A stretch of 64,000 bases of DNA from CAZASK01 sp964487845 (GCA_964487845.1 CAZASK010000002.1:51692-115691); one strand, 5' to 3'; shown: positions 34,009 to 43,479, numbered from the stretch's first letter. Numbers and translations: made by a program. Notes: generated by a model from the sequence alone, not told the origin.

Positions 34009-36409
34009 TTTCGCCATAATTCGATATGTATGCAGTCTATTTCTTTTTCTCATAGCTGTACAGCCGATACAAGCTATTTCTATTTCTGAAAAAAAAGCCA
34101 GGCTAACAGAGAGTGAAGCTCCTGAAAAAATGACAGATCTTTCTCTAGAGACGATAGCCAAAAAACTGAAAGAAAAAAGAAAAGAACTTCTTCAGTTATA
34201 TGTAGAGGCGAATGATCTCTATCTTCATCGCTCGGATGACACTGATGCAAATGTAAAACAGCATGCCACTATAATAAAAAAGGCGAAGCGAGAGCTTGAT
34301 AGACTTGAAAGAGAGTGGCGAGATGTCTCGCAAGAGATGATTTCAAAAGAAGATGAAGCACTATGGCATCAACCAGACACTACAGTCGGACAACTTGTCG
34401 TCGATTATGGGAGCACTGATTGTATCTACCTCATCCCTCCAGAGATTGCATCACTGCGTGTGCATGTTAGCTCTGAGCTTTCTATCCCACGAACATCGTG
34501 GCAAGAAATTTTAGAACTGACCCTCTCTTCATATGGTGTGGGGATTAAGCAGCTGAGTCCTTTTTTAAAGCAGCTTTACTTTCTTCGGTTAAATCAGACG
34601 GGCCTTGCGATCATTACAGACAAAAGATCAGATATAGAATTGCTTCCTTATGATGCAAAAATTGCATTTGTCTTTACCCCGCGCCCGCATGAAATGAAGA
34701 GAACCTATCAATTTCTTGAAAGATTTATCCCTCAAGAACAGGTGACTTTACAGATTGTAGGCGGAAACCTCATCGCAGTTGGGTTGGTAAAAGAAATATT
34801 TGAATTATTGAAGGTTTATGACTTCATCGCAGCTCCTCAACAAGCACAAGAGTGGCGCCTAGTAGCGCTCCAGAAGGCGCACAGTGAAGAAATGATAAAA
34901 ATATTGGTGGCGCTTTTTGGAGGCGATGGAGGCACAATTTCAACCGCAATGCCTTCGGGGCAAGATATGAAGATGCCATATTCACCATCACAGGAAGGTG
35001 GCACTAATTTTCGAGTTATGCCCCTCAAATATCCAGGCAATTCTCTTTTTTTGATCGGTAAGAGAGAGCAAATTGAGAAGGCAAGTGAAATTATTCAAGA
35101 TATTGAAAGTAAAATAGGTCAGGTTCAAGAAAAAACCATTCAGTGGTATGCGTGTAAGCACTCTGATGCTGATGAGTTGGCGAAGGTGTTGAGTCAGGTA
35201 TATATGAAGCTTACTCAGGTGATGTCGAAAGATGGCGGATCAGCACACGCAGCAAGAGAAAAAGCAGTTGCAGATGCATCGCCAACAGTTTCAGCAGATC
35301 GGTCTCCTTCATATACACTTGATAATGCACCGCTTGTCGTATCCCCATCCCCTCTTATTGTAACAGACCATACGAAGAAAAAGCATGATGTAGTTCATGA
35401 AAACTTCATCGTAGATCAGAAAACAAATGCGATTGTTATGATTGTAGAAAGCTATTTATTGCCAAAACTAAAAGAGCTTTTGAAGAAATTAGATGTCCCT
35501 AAAAAAATGATCCAAATAGATGTTCTTTTAGTGGAAAAAAGTATCACAGACTCTGATCAATTTGGTTTAAATTTACTTAAATTAGCAGATGCAGTGACTC
35601 AGCCTCATCATACAACGCGTCTGTTGTGGAATGACATCACAGGAGATACGGTGGCGAATAGAGGGATATTGCAATTTTCTATGGCAAGAGGAAAACAAAA
35701 AGGATTTCCGAAGTATGATCTCTCCTATAAATTTTTACTTTCGCAGTCAGGGATTCACATCAATGCCAATCCATCTGTAACCACTGTCAACCAGACTCCA
35801 GCAAAAATTGCGCTTGTTGATGAAATTTCTATTAATACGGGAGTGGTTGAAGTGGACACCACGAATACCACAAGACTCAAAGATTCGTTTCCAAGAGCTC
35901 AGTATGGAATTATCATCCAGGTGACTCCTACAGTGCATGCAAAATCGGAAAATGATGACGCGGAAGATGAAGTAAAATTTATCACGCTGGAAACAGATGT
36001 GAATTTCGATACGATAAAGCCAAGTGCAGATAGCAGGCCGGTAGTAGCGAGAAGGAATATTAAAAATGAAATTCGAATAGCTGACGGCGAGACTGTAATT
36101 ATTGGCGGTCTCAGACGTAAACAGTCTCAAAATGACAGAGATAGCGTTCCATTTTTGGGGGAAATTCCAGGGCTAGGCAAGCTTTTCAGCACAACGGCAT
36201 TATCTGAAGGAACAACAGAGATGTTTATTTTTATAACACCGAGGATAGTGCCTGATCCGAAAGAAGAGTTTCATGCACTTCGCTTGAAGGATTTGAAGAA
36301 GAGGCCCGGAGACATTCCTGAATTTCTTCAAGAGGTAGAGTCAGCAAAAGATGATGAGAGAAATCAGCTTTTTTACAAGTCGATGAAGCTTTTGACGTCG
36401 GGAGTATAA
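33989..36409 (+). CDS. gspD: Type II secretion secretin GspD
   Basis: Outer-membrane channel of the type II secretion system. From ATG 33989 the protein has 806 residues: signal peptide (about 1-31, CSLFLFLIAVQPIQA), a charged coiled-coil region, N-domains (about 130-480), then the secretin domain with the signature VPFLGEIPGLGKLFSTT (about 730) and EMFIFITPRIV. The ATG lies 20 bp inside the previous gene and follows GGAAG. An unusually long charged N-terminal helix (about 40-110) precedes the N0-like domain. The stop overlaps the gspE start as TAATG. Confidence 0.93.
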   Translation: MNLNICNFAIIRYVCSLFLFLIAVQPIQAISISEKKARLTESEAPEKMTDLSLETIAKKLKEKRKELLQLYVEANDLYLHRSDDTDANVKQHATIIKKAKRELDRLEREWRDVSQEMISKEDEALWHQPDTTVGQLVVDYGSTDCIYLIPPEIASLRVHVSSELSIPRTSWQEILELTLSSYGVGIKQLSPFLKQLYFLRLNQTGLAIITDKRSDIELLPYDAKIAFVFTPRPHEMKRTYQFLERFIPQEQVTLQIVGGNLIAVGLVKEIFELLKVYDFIAAPQQAQEWRLVALQKAHSEEMIKILVALFGGDGGTISTAMPSGQDMKMPYSPSQEGGTNFRVMPLKYPGNSLFLIGKREQIEKASEIIQDIESKIGQVQEKTIQWYACKHSDADELAKVLSQVYMKLTQVMSKDGGSAHAAREKAVADASPTVSADRSPSYTLDNAPLVVSPSPLIVTDHTKKKHDVVHENFIVDQKTNAIVMIVESYLLPKLKELLKKLDVPKKMIQIDVLLVEKSITDSDQFGLNLLKLADAVTQPHHTTRLLWNDITGDTVANRGILQFSMARGKQKGFPKYDLSYKFLLSQSGIHINANPSVTTVNQTPAKIALVDEISINTGVVEVDTTNTTRLKDSFPRAQYGIIIQVTPTVHAKSENDDAEDEVKFITLETDVNFDTIKPSADSRPVVARRNIKNEIRIADGETVIIGGLRRKQSQNDRDSVPFLGEIPGLGKLFSTTALSEGTTEMFIFITPRIVPDPKEEFHALRLKDLKKRPGDIPEFLQEVESAKDDERNQLFYKSMKLLTSGV

Positions 36410-38115
36410 TGAAAAAAGTACCCACCTCATCTTCTAAACACTCTTTTTTTGAAATGATACAGTCGTTTTTTAAAAAGAGCTTTCGATTGAAAGCGAAGTC
36501 TGTAGCTGTGAAGGCTCCTTCATCATCTCCACCAGTTTCAGAAAATGATATGAAGTTGATGGCAAGCAAGCTGCATATTCGATCGTTCGATACCTTAGCC
36601 TCTTTTCAAATAGATCGAAGTTTGTCTAAGAAGCTTCCATACGCATTTGTAAAAAAACATGTAGTCCTCCCCGTGGCTCAGGAGGCAAATCATGTCGTTG
36701 TTGCCATGAGCGATTTGTATAACTACGACGCCATTGAAGAACTTCGTTTTCGATTTAAAAGTCCTATAGAAATCATCTATGTCCCTCGCCAGACAATCAT
36801 TGCAGCGATTCATGACTACTATCATCAGGATGAAGAAGCTGCAGAAGAGCTGATGGCTCATATGAAAAAGGAAAATGAAGATGAATTTTCAGCAGGTGGC
36901 GAGATCTATGATTTGCTCGATGACTCTGCAGACTTGCCTCCAGCGGTTCGGTTGATTAATTTTTCAATTCTCGAAGCGATACAACAGGGCTCTTCAGATA
37001 TTCACTTTGAGCCTCAGGAGAGCGCCTTGGTTATCCGTTACCGCATTGATGGAGTTTTACAAAATAGATTGACTCCAGCACCGGAAATTCAATCTCAGCT
37101 TCTCACTCGCCTGAAGGTGATGGCAAAAATGGATATCGCTGAAAAGCGCTTGCCTCAAGACGGAAGAATTAAGATGCGCGTTGGGGGTAAGGAAATCGAT
37201 TTTCGTGTGAGCACCTTGCCGACTGTAACTGGTGAGCGCATTGTACTGCGTATTCTCGATAAGGGAAATATTGTACTCGGGCTCGATAAGATAGGGATGC
37301 CAGATGCGACTTTGCAGATTTTCAGAAAAGAAATTCAAATCCCAGAAGGGATTATTTTGGTAACAGGCCCTACTGGAAGCGGGAAAACGACGACATTATA
37401 TAGCGCTCTCTCGGAGCTCAAAAATGAGCACACCAACATTATGACTATTGAAGATCCGGTAGAATATCGTTTAAAGGGCATTGCACAAATTGGAGTACAT
37501 CCAAAAATAGGTCTTTCATTTGCAGCAGGCTTGCGCCATATTCTGCGGCAAGACCCAGATATTATAATGATTGGTGAAATACGCGACAAAGAAACAGCAG
37601 AAATTGCAATCCAGGCATCACTTACAGGGCACTTAGTATTAAGTACTCTTCATACGAACGATGCTCCATCTGCCGTAGTACGACTTGTAGATATGGGTAT
37701 AGAGCCATATTTAATTTCATCATGCATGATTGGGGTGATGGCTCAGCGTCTTGTAAGACAGATTTGTCCAGATTGTAAAGAATCATACACTCCAACAGTT
37801 GCTGAGCTAGAAAATATCAAATTGCAACTCAAGGATATACCAAGAGGACATCTTTATAGAGGAAAAGGATGCGCGCGTTGCCTACACTCTGGGTATTTGG
37901 GAAGGCACGGCGTCTATGAGCATATGGCGGTTACGAGTGGGGTTAAAAAGCAGATCTTAAAAAGTCCAGAAGCTACAGAAATTAAGCGAGTGGCTCAAGA
38001 GCAAGGGATGATGACACTCCGTGATCATGGTAAGCAGCTTGTGCTGCAAGGTATTACTACAATTGAAGAAGTATGGCGCGTGACGCGTGCTGAAGAAGAA
38101 ATGGAGATGAGGTAA
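36409..38115 (+). CDS. gspE: Type II secretion ATPase GspE
   Basis: Cytosolic hexameric ATPase powering pseudopilus assembly. The 568-residue protein has an N-terminal N1E-like domain, Walker A GPTGSGKTT (about residue 320), Asp box, Walker B region with DPDIIMIGEIRD, His box GHLVLSTLHTNDA, and a zinc-binding tetracysteine (CPDC...CARC) near the C-terminus, all in order. It is translationally coupled to gspD and followed by gspF 6 bp later. Confidence 0.96.
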   Translation: MKKVPTSSSKHSFFEMIQSFFKKSFRLKAKSVAVKAPSSSPPVSENDMKLMASKLHIRSFDTLASFQIDRSLSKKLPYAFVKKHVVLPVAQEANHVVVAMSDLYNYDAIEELRFRFKSPIEIIYVPRQTIIAAIHDYYHQDEEAAEELMAHMKKENEDEFSAGGEIYDLLDDSADLPPAVRLINFSILEAIQQGSSDIHFEPQESALVIRYRIDGVLQNRLTPAPEIQSQLLTRLKVMAKMDIAEKRLPQDGRIKMRVGGKEIDFRVSTLPTVTGERIVLRILDKGNIVLGLDKIGMPDATLQIFRKEIQIPEGIILVTGPTGSGKTTTLYSALSELKNEHTNIMTIEDPVEYRLKGIAQIGVHPKIGLSFAAGLRHILRQDPDIIMIGEIRDKETAEIAIQASLTGHLVLSTLHTNDAPSAVVRLVDMGIEPYLISSCMIGVMAQRLVRQICPDCKESYTPTVAELENIKLQLKDIPRGHLYRGKGCARCLHSGYLGRHGVYEHMAVTSGVKKQILKSPEATEIKRVAQEQGMMTLRDHGKQLVLQGITTIEEVWRVTRAEEEMEMR

Positions 38116-38121
38116 TTCATT

Positions 38122-39309
38122 ATGGCTCTCTTTCGCTACTCCGCATATGCCAAAGATGGAAAGAAGGTCAAAGGATCGATAGAAGCATCTCACATAGGTG
38201 AGGCAAAAGAAAAAATCAGAGAGCTGCAGCTCTTGCTTACTTCTCTCAAGCAAGATAGTAAGGTCTCTTCAGAAAGTCAGCTTTCAAAAGACAGCTTAGT
38301 CGTATTCACTGCCCAGCTCAGTCAGCTCATATCAGCGCAAATCCCTGTTTTTGAGTGTTTGCTAGCACTCGAAGAACAATCGAGGACAGAGCCGTTTCAT
38401 CCCATTATTTTAGGGCTTGCTGAGAGGATTAAAACGGGACATTCATTATCGAGGGCTATGCAAGATTTTCCCGACTGTTTTTCTCCTCTCTATAGATCCA
38501 TGATTGCAGCTGGCGAAGCGGTTGGAAACTTAGAACTTACTCTTGCTCGCCTCACGCAGCTTTTAGGACATCAACAAAAGGTAAGAAAGCAGCTTTTATC
38601 ATCACTTACCTACCCCTTTTTTTTGGCGGCACTTTTATGTGTTGCTGTCATCATTTTAGTCGCCTTTGTGATTCCATCACTCGCGGTGCTATTTGAGGAT
38701 AGAGAAGTGCCTGCGTTTACTCGTTTTGTGCTTGACACGAGCGCCTTTCTACGTAGTTGGGGGCCGCTTCTTTTGCTTTTTGTAGCTTCTGGTGTCGTAT
38801 GGGTGTTTTTTCAGTTTCGATCGCGTGAAAAGAAAGGACAGCTGCAGCGGCTGCTTTTAAAATTACCCTTTTTTTCCTCGTTTGTCGTTCGTACAGCACT
38901 TTCCCGATTTGGTAGAACTCTTTGTACCTTGCTTGAGGGAGGCTTGCCACTTACTTCTGCAATGAAGTTATCAGAAGAGGCGATACAATGCGTTCCAGTG
39001 GAAGAAATTGTTGCTGCTATCAGAGAAAAGTTGATTGAAGGCAGATCTTTTAGCTCAGAGCTTGCTCGCTATCCAGAAATTCCTCCTTTATTTTGTAGAA
39101 TGGTAAAGATTGGAGAAGACTCCGGGAAACTCTCTCCTCTTCTCGGACAGGTGGCGACCATGTATGAGGAAGAAAGCGAGCGAGCGGTGCAAAAGTTGGT
39201 TACGCTTACACAGCCTGTGCTGCTGCTCATCATGGGTGTTTTTATAGGCGGCGTTTTGCTGTCTATTCTTCTTCCACTCAGTGATTTTGGCTCAACATTG
39301 CAAATGTAA
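38122..39309 (+). CDS. gspF: Type II secretion inner-membrane platform GspF
   Basis: Polytopic platform protein linking the ATPase to the pseudopilus. The 395-residue protein has the N-terminal ALFRYSAYAKDGKKVKG segment typical of GspF/PilC, two tandem GspF domains (about 55-180 and 260-385) and three membrane segments (about 168-193, 205-230, 362-388). GAGG precedes the ATG by 9 nt. Length is standard. The gspG gene follows after 150 bp, with no gene in the gap. Confidence 0.95.
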   Translation: MALFRYSAYAKDGKKVKGSIEASHIGEAKEKIRELQLLLTSLKQDSKVSSESQLSKDSLVVFTAQLSQLISAQIPVFECLLALEEQSRTEPFHPIILGLAERIKTGHSLSRAMQDFPDCFSPLYRSMIAAGEAVGNLELTLARLTQLLGHQQKVRKQLLSSLTYPFFLAALLCVAVIILVAFVIPSLAVLFEDREVPAFTRFVLDTSAFLRSWGPLLLLFVASGVVWVFFQFRSREKKGQLQRLLLKLPFFSSFVVRTALSRFGRTLCTLLEGGLPLTSAMKLSEEAIQCVPVEEIVAAIREKLIEGRSFSSELARYPEIPPLFCRMVKIGEDSGKLSPLLGQVATMYEEESERAVQKLVTLTQPVLLLIMGVFIGGVLLSILLPLSDFGSTLQM

Positions 39310-39459
39310 CGGGTAGATGTAATAAGTAGCTCCAAATGATGCTGTTGCGTATACTGCGCCAGTAGAAGCTTCCCAAAAATCATTGAGAAAATGTGGTTTC
39401 GGTGCAAGTCTATAACAGACTCATCTTGTAGAATGAAGATGAGCAACAGAGGTGGAGTT

Positions 39460-39846
39460 ATGAAAAAAAGAGCGGCAATTACCCTTATTGAGATGATCGT
39501 GGTGATGCTTCTTATTGCTACAATAACAGGAGCTATCGCTTATAACTATAGAGAGAGTTTGAACCAGGGAAAAGTATTTAAGGCAAAAGAAGCTATTACA
39601 CGCATTGAGACTATTTTGAATTTAGAGCTTGCAGAACATCCTGGTGAGTCCGCAGAAATTCAACAACATTGGCAACAGTATTTGGCTAAGTCTCCTCTTG
39701 TGAAAAATCCAAAAGACTTTTTCTATGATCCTTGGGGAGGAGCTTATACTATCACACTGAAGCACTCTGAAGATAATGGACAGTTCTATTTTATGGTAGA
39801 GTCTGAAAATCTGAAACGTTATGAACACAATAAGAAGACGAAATAG
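39460..39846 (+). CDS. gspG: Major pseudopilin GspG
   Basis: From ATG 39460 (GGTGGAG upstream) the protein has 128 residues: a short basic leader (MKKRAA), the hydrophobic helix ITLIEMIVVMLLIATITGAI, and a C-terminal domain with DPWGGAYTI, the calcium-loop region that identifies GspG. The residue before the usual cleavage point is alanine rather than glycine. It overlaps the next pseudopilin gene by 26 bp. Confidence 0.9.
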   Translation: MKKRAAITLIEMIVVMLLIATITGAIAYNYRESLNQGKVFKAKEAITRIETILNLELAEHPGESAEIQQHWQQYLAKSPLVKNPKDFFYDPWGGAYTITLKHSEDNGQFYFMVESENLKRYEHNKKTK

Positions 39847-40375
39847 GGCGTCCTTTTCACTGATTGAATTGCTTGTTGTCTTCTCTCTTGTAGCAATAGT
39901 AACAGGGGTGATTGGCACACATATCTATGAGGGGGGTCATAGAAGACGCTTTCAGATAGATGTAAAAACTCTGCAGTCACAGCTTACGCTTGCAAAAGAG
40001 CTTGCGTGCATTACTAAAAACGAAGTGCGTGTGGTGATCGAGCAGAAAAGCGGACGAGAGGGTGGCTGGTTTTTTTATTTAGAAGGCGATGGACTCACCG
40101 AGAAGCTCAAAAGAAAATTCGCACTTTCTAGGAAGTTAGCTTCTATCAAGGGAGTGACCGTAGAAGGGATGGATATGAGGGATGATCATGTGATTAAGCT
40201 TCCTTTTTTTACAAGCGGTCCACAGCATAAAAAAATTCGTTTGCATATAGCAGGCTACTATGACTCAAGGGCAATTGAGCTTGATGATTATAGCACTCCG
40301 CGAGAAGGTTCTGATGATGAAAGCAAGGCGCTCTACCCGGAGTATTATGAGAAGGAAACCATTTTTTCTCGTTGA
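39821..40375 (+). CDS. Minor pseudopilin, GspH-like
   Basis: The 184-residue protein has a basic leader (MNTIRRRNRA) and the hydrophobic helix SFSLIELLVVFSLVAIVTG with the glutamate at the pilin +5 position. The globular domain (RFQIDVKTLQSQLTLAKELA) resembles the long helix of GspH. Serine stands at -1 instead of glycine. The start is inside gspG; the ribosome site is weak, which suggests coupling. It overlaps the next gene by 29 bp. Confidence 0.72.
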   Translation: MNTIRRRNRASFSLIELLVVFSLVAIVTGVIGTHIYEGGHRRRFQIDVKTLQSQLTLAKELACITKNEVRVVIEQKSGREGGWFFYLEGDGLTEKLKRKFALSRKLASIKGVTVEGMDMRDDHVIKLPFFTSGPQHKKIRLHIAGYYDSRAIELDDYSTPREGSDDESKALYPEYYEKETIFSR

Positions 40376-40757
40376 GGCTCTTATTGCAATAGCCCTTGTG
40401 CTGTCGGTGGCAGTATCTCTTTTTTCTCTTGAGAAAAATATGATGAGAGAAATTAGAAAAGCCTCCATGCAGCTACAAGCTATCACTGCGCATAATCGAG
40501 CGCTTTCGCTTTTAGTAGAAAAGCTGTCGAAACAGGCGATCTCATTTCAGACGATGGAGCAATCAGGTGTGTATGAAGAAGATCTTTCTTATCTTGATTG
40601 GCGAGCGATATACACCTTTTCAATAGGGAAAAAGGCACCTAAAACAGCGCCTTGTGTCTTTAACGTCGACATTACAATTGCAGTTGTTCATGAACAAGAA
40701 GAGATCAAATATGAGAAAGAGGCCTATTCTTTTTGTATTACTAAAAAATCGATATAG
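40347..40757 (+). CDS. Minor pseudopilin, GspI-like
   Basis: From ATG 40347 (GGAG upstream) the protein has 136 residues: leader MRRKP, then FFLVEALIAIALVLSVAVSLF with the +5 glutamate, and a small domain. LVEALIAI is characteristic of GspI-type minor pseudopilins. Proline is at -1, which normally blocks prepilin peptidase. The TAG stop (40755-40757) is the first three bases of palindromic copy 3. Confidence 0.68.
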   Translation: MRRKPFFLVEALIAIALVLSVAVSLFSLEKNMMREIRKASMQLQAITAHNRALSLLVEKLSKQAISFQTMEQSGVYEEDLSYLDWRAIYTFSIGKKAPKTAPCVFNVDITIAVVHEQEEIKYEKEAYSFCITKKSI

Positions 40758-40923
40758 GACCTCTTGCGTAATTAAGGTTCTGTCGATTTTCGGGTTCTTT
40801 TGAGCCGCTTTTCGATTCGAATTACAGGGATTATATCCGTTGATATTACCCCTGTAATTCGAATCGAAAATCGGCCAAAATAATCCCAAAAAGCGACGAA
40901 CCCTTAATTACGCAAGAGGTCTA
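40755..40923. repeat. Palindromic element, copy 3 (169 bp)
   Basis: The strongest of the three. The left end TAGGACCTCTTGCGTAATTA (from 40755) and the reverse complement of the right end (to 40923) differ by a single inserted G over more than 20 bases. Pairing continues inward through TTTTCGATTCGAATTACAGG, leaving only a few unpaired central bases near 40840. It separates two pseudopilin genes on the same strand: its left end contains the stop codon of the gene before, and its right end AGAGGTC is the ribosome site of the gene after (ATG 40928). Confidence 0.88.
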
Positions 40924-40927
40924 TAGA

Positions 40928-41602
40928 ATGAGCAAGTCAAAAAGACGCAGTTTTTCCTTGATTGAGCTTATCATCGCTTGTAGTTTGGTAGGCTGCGTGT
41001 TTGCTGTATTCGCCTCTACAATGTGGTACAGCATTCGTTATGAGGCGCTGATAGAAAAAAAGACGGCCCATTTCGGGTATTTGCATATGCAGGCCGCACG
41101 CTTGAAGGGTGTGCTTTTACAATCGATCTACGGTAATGATTCGAAATTTTGCTTTTACTCGCAAGAGGGTGAGTCAAAAGAAGAAGTTGGAACGAGCCTT
41201 GTTTTTACCTTCCATGCCGGCGTTGATCCAGACCCTGATTTTTCAAATGTGAATGTGGGTAAACTATTTCTCGACAGAGAAAAAAATCTTGTGTTCGCAT
41301 CGTGGCCAGATCCTAAGTTATACGAAAAAAGCCCTCCCCCACTTAGAAAAGAAATTTTATTTCATAATGTGGCTTCTTGCACGATGCGCTTTTTTAGTTA
41401 TAAGCCTCCAGTAGAGCCTGGAAAGGTAGCGAATCAAGAAGAAAAAGGTGTGTGGCTTACTGAGTGGAAAAAAGAGTACAAAGCACAACCACAACTTGTG
41501 GAAGTGTTATTAACATTTGCCCCTGAAAATAGTGAGGAAGCATCGCAGGATTTGCTCTTTTCGTGTCTTATTCCACGCGCGTTTCCAATAATTGAATACT
41601 AA
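40928..41602 (+). CDS. Minor pseudopilin, GspJ-like
   Basis: The 224-residue protein has the leader MSKSKRR and a helix SFSLIELIIACSLVGCVFAVF with the +5 glutamate, followed by a larger beta-rich domain and a typical GspJ size. Serine is at -1. The AGAGG ribosome site is formed by the end of palindromic copy 3. It ends 15 bp before the LRR gene, which breaks the secretion cluster. Confidence 0.7.
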   Translation: MSKSKRRSFSLIELIIACSLVGCVFAVFASTMWYSIRYEALIEKKTAHFGYLHMQAARLKGVLLQSIYGNDSKFCFYSQEGESKEEVGTSLVFTFHAGVDPDPDFSNVNVGKLFLDREKNLVFASWPDPKLYEKSPPPLRKEILFHNVASCTMRFFSYKPPVEPGKVANQEEKGVWLTEWKKEYKAQPQLVEVLLTFAPENSEEASQDLLFSCLIPRAFPIIEY

Positions 41603-41617
41603 AATCATAAAAAATAT

Positions 41618-43435
41618 ATGAATAGATACGATTTTTACTGCAATGAAAGCCAATTTTTTCAAAAAACAGCCGATAATTTCTTGGGTATTCCTAATGATCC
41701 AAATGCGAATCCAGAAAGGGCGAGTATAGCGAAAGTAAAAATATTTCTTTCCTCAGATTTTCATGTGTGTTTGAATAAGTGCCTGCAATGGGATGATAAG
41801 ATGCGCTTGATGCAAGCAATTCATGAAATTGCATATAGGTTTATTGGGAAAGGAGCAACGCACGCGAGTGTATCTCAGCATTTGCGGAAGAGGCATGCAA
41901 AATTGTTTCCACAAATGCTTGAAAGTAAATACATGCAAGAGCGTATTTTTAATCTTGCATTACGCAATCCAAGTCATCCATTCATTTCAAATCTTGTTCA
42001 CTTAAGTAGTCCTCTCCCTATTATTCTTAGTCAAGATAATTTTTGTAAAAGAGCTTTAGGTTCTATTGAGGAAAGACATTTTCAGGATATCGCCAATAAT
42101 GTGCAATCGGTTGTCTCTGCTAGTTTCAATACCCCTATTCCGTGTGAGAAATTGATTGATGCATTAGGGCAATTTACTCATCTTAAACAGCTCTCGCTAA
42201 GACGTATTAAATCAGATAATGTAGACATGAATTTTTTATTGGAGAAAATAAGTGGTATTCTGAAAAATTTAGAACACTTATCCTTGAAATGCTCACGTTC
42301 TAGTTTGTTTAAAAAAATCATCTTTGAGAAATCTCTTGCTGTCCTTCCAAAGACGTTGACATCATTTTCTTGTACTGGATGTGATATAGAAAACGTTCAG
42401 TTGAGGCAGCTGCAGAAGCTTTCATCTCTTACAGAGCTTGATCTATCGCAGAGTGTAAACTTTTCTGATCTTACTTTTTCTGATTTTCCGCAGTCTCTTG
42501 AAGTGCTTCGTCTTAGAGAATGTATGATCGAGGATAATAATTTGCTGAACATTGAAAATCTACATCATCTGAGAGAATTGAATCTTTCAGGCAATGATTT
42601 ATCCGGAGCTACACTGAAGCTATTGCCACAATCTATCAAAAAACTAAATCTCAGTTTTAATCCCTTAACAGAGGCTATTTGTAATCAACTGAGGGATCAT
42701 ACCGGGATAACAGAGATTGATTTTTCCAGCACTCCGCATATTGAAGGCAATATTGCTTCGCTTCCACGCTCTCTTGAAAAAATAACCTTTTCTGGATTGG
42801 GAGAACTTGACGAATTGACAATTCTTGCATTACAGCATTTCCCTCGTCTTACACACTGTTATATAGGTACAAGGAAGCTAAGTAATAGCGAAATGGTAGC
42901 ACGGTTTCCAACAACATTGACACATTTGAGTCTTATTTCTATGGAAATTACAGAAAATGTCTGTAAGCATTTGCATAGCCGAAATAAGTTGATCAAGCTT
43001 AACCTAAGCGGTCATCTTTTAACACAGAGTGATTTTTCTCAACTTTCAGAGAGTATACTGCACTTGAAAGTCAACTTTTGTTCACTGACTGATGAAGCAC
43101 TACAAAAAGTGTGTTTTTTAAAAAATTTACAGTCATTAAGTATTGCTTGTAATCCAGATATCACAAGCAAGGCGTTGTCTTTACTCCCATCATCTATTAC
43201 TAAACTTGATTTGGCTGCATGCATTGAATTAGATGAGAGTCTGTTTGAGAATATAGCACATCTGACAAATCTCAAATCATTAAACCTAATCCATATTCCA
43301 AATGTTACAGGAACAGACATTTGCTTGTTGCCACAGTCTGTGAGTAAAGTGCAGTTTACAAGAGAATTTTTTTCTCCTGAAGCAATTCAATATTTACAAC
43401 AGCACCCTAACTGTATTGAAGTGGTAGCTCTATGA
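41618..43435 (+). CDS. Leucine-rich-repeat protein inside the gsp cluster
   Basis: The 605-residue protein lacks a signal peptide. The N-terminal ~185 residues are an unassigned helical domain. From about 190 onward there are roughly fifteen leucine-rich repeats of 23-26 residues, for example LTELDLSQSVNFSDL, LRELNLSGNDLSG, IKKLNLSFNPLTE and LQSLSIACNPDITS, close in pattern to the LRRs of F-box-type or ribonuclease-inhibitor-like proteins. No clear ribosome site precedes the ATG. Such proteins are common in environmental chlamydiae and are thought to act in host cells. Its place between two secretion-cluster genes suggests later insertion. A link with type II secretion is not shown. Confidence 0.75.
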   Translation: MNRYDFYCNESQFFQKTADNFLGIPNDPNANPERASIAKVKIFLSSDFHVCLNKCLQWDDKMRLMQAIHEIAYRFIGKGATHASVSQHLRKRHAKLFPQMLESKYMQERIFNLALRNPSHPFISNLVHLSSPLPIILSQDNFCKRALGSIEERHFQDIANNVQSVVSASFNTPIPCEKLIDALGQFTHLKQLSLRRIKSDNVDMNFLLEKISGILKNLEHLSLKCSRSSLFKKIIFEKSLAVLPKTLTSFSCTGCDIENVQLRQLQKLSSLTELDLSQSVNFSDLTFSDFPQSLEVLRLRECMIEDNNLLNIENLHHLRELNLSGNDLSGATLKLLPQSIKKLNLSFNPLTEAICNQLRDHTGITEIDFSSTPHIEGNIASLPRSLEKITFSGLGELDELTILALQHFPRLTHCYIGTRKLSNSEMVARFPTTLTHLSLISMEITENVCKHLHSRNKLIKLNLSGHLLTQSDFSQLSESILHLKVNFCSLTDEALQKVCFLKNLQSLSIACNPDITSKALSLLPSSITKLDLAACIELDESLFENIAHLTNLKSLNLIHIPNVTGTDICLLPQSVSKVQFTREFFSPEAIQYLQQHPNCIEVVAL

Positions 43436-43479
43436 GTATTCAATTTGATAACTTTCAATAAGAGGTAAGCAAAATTTGT

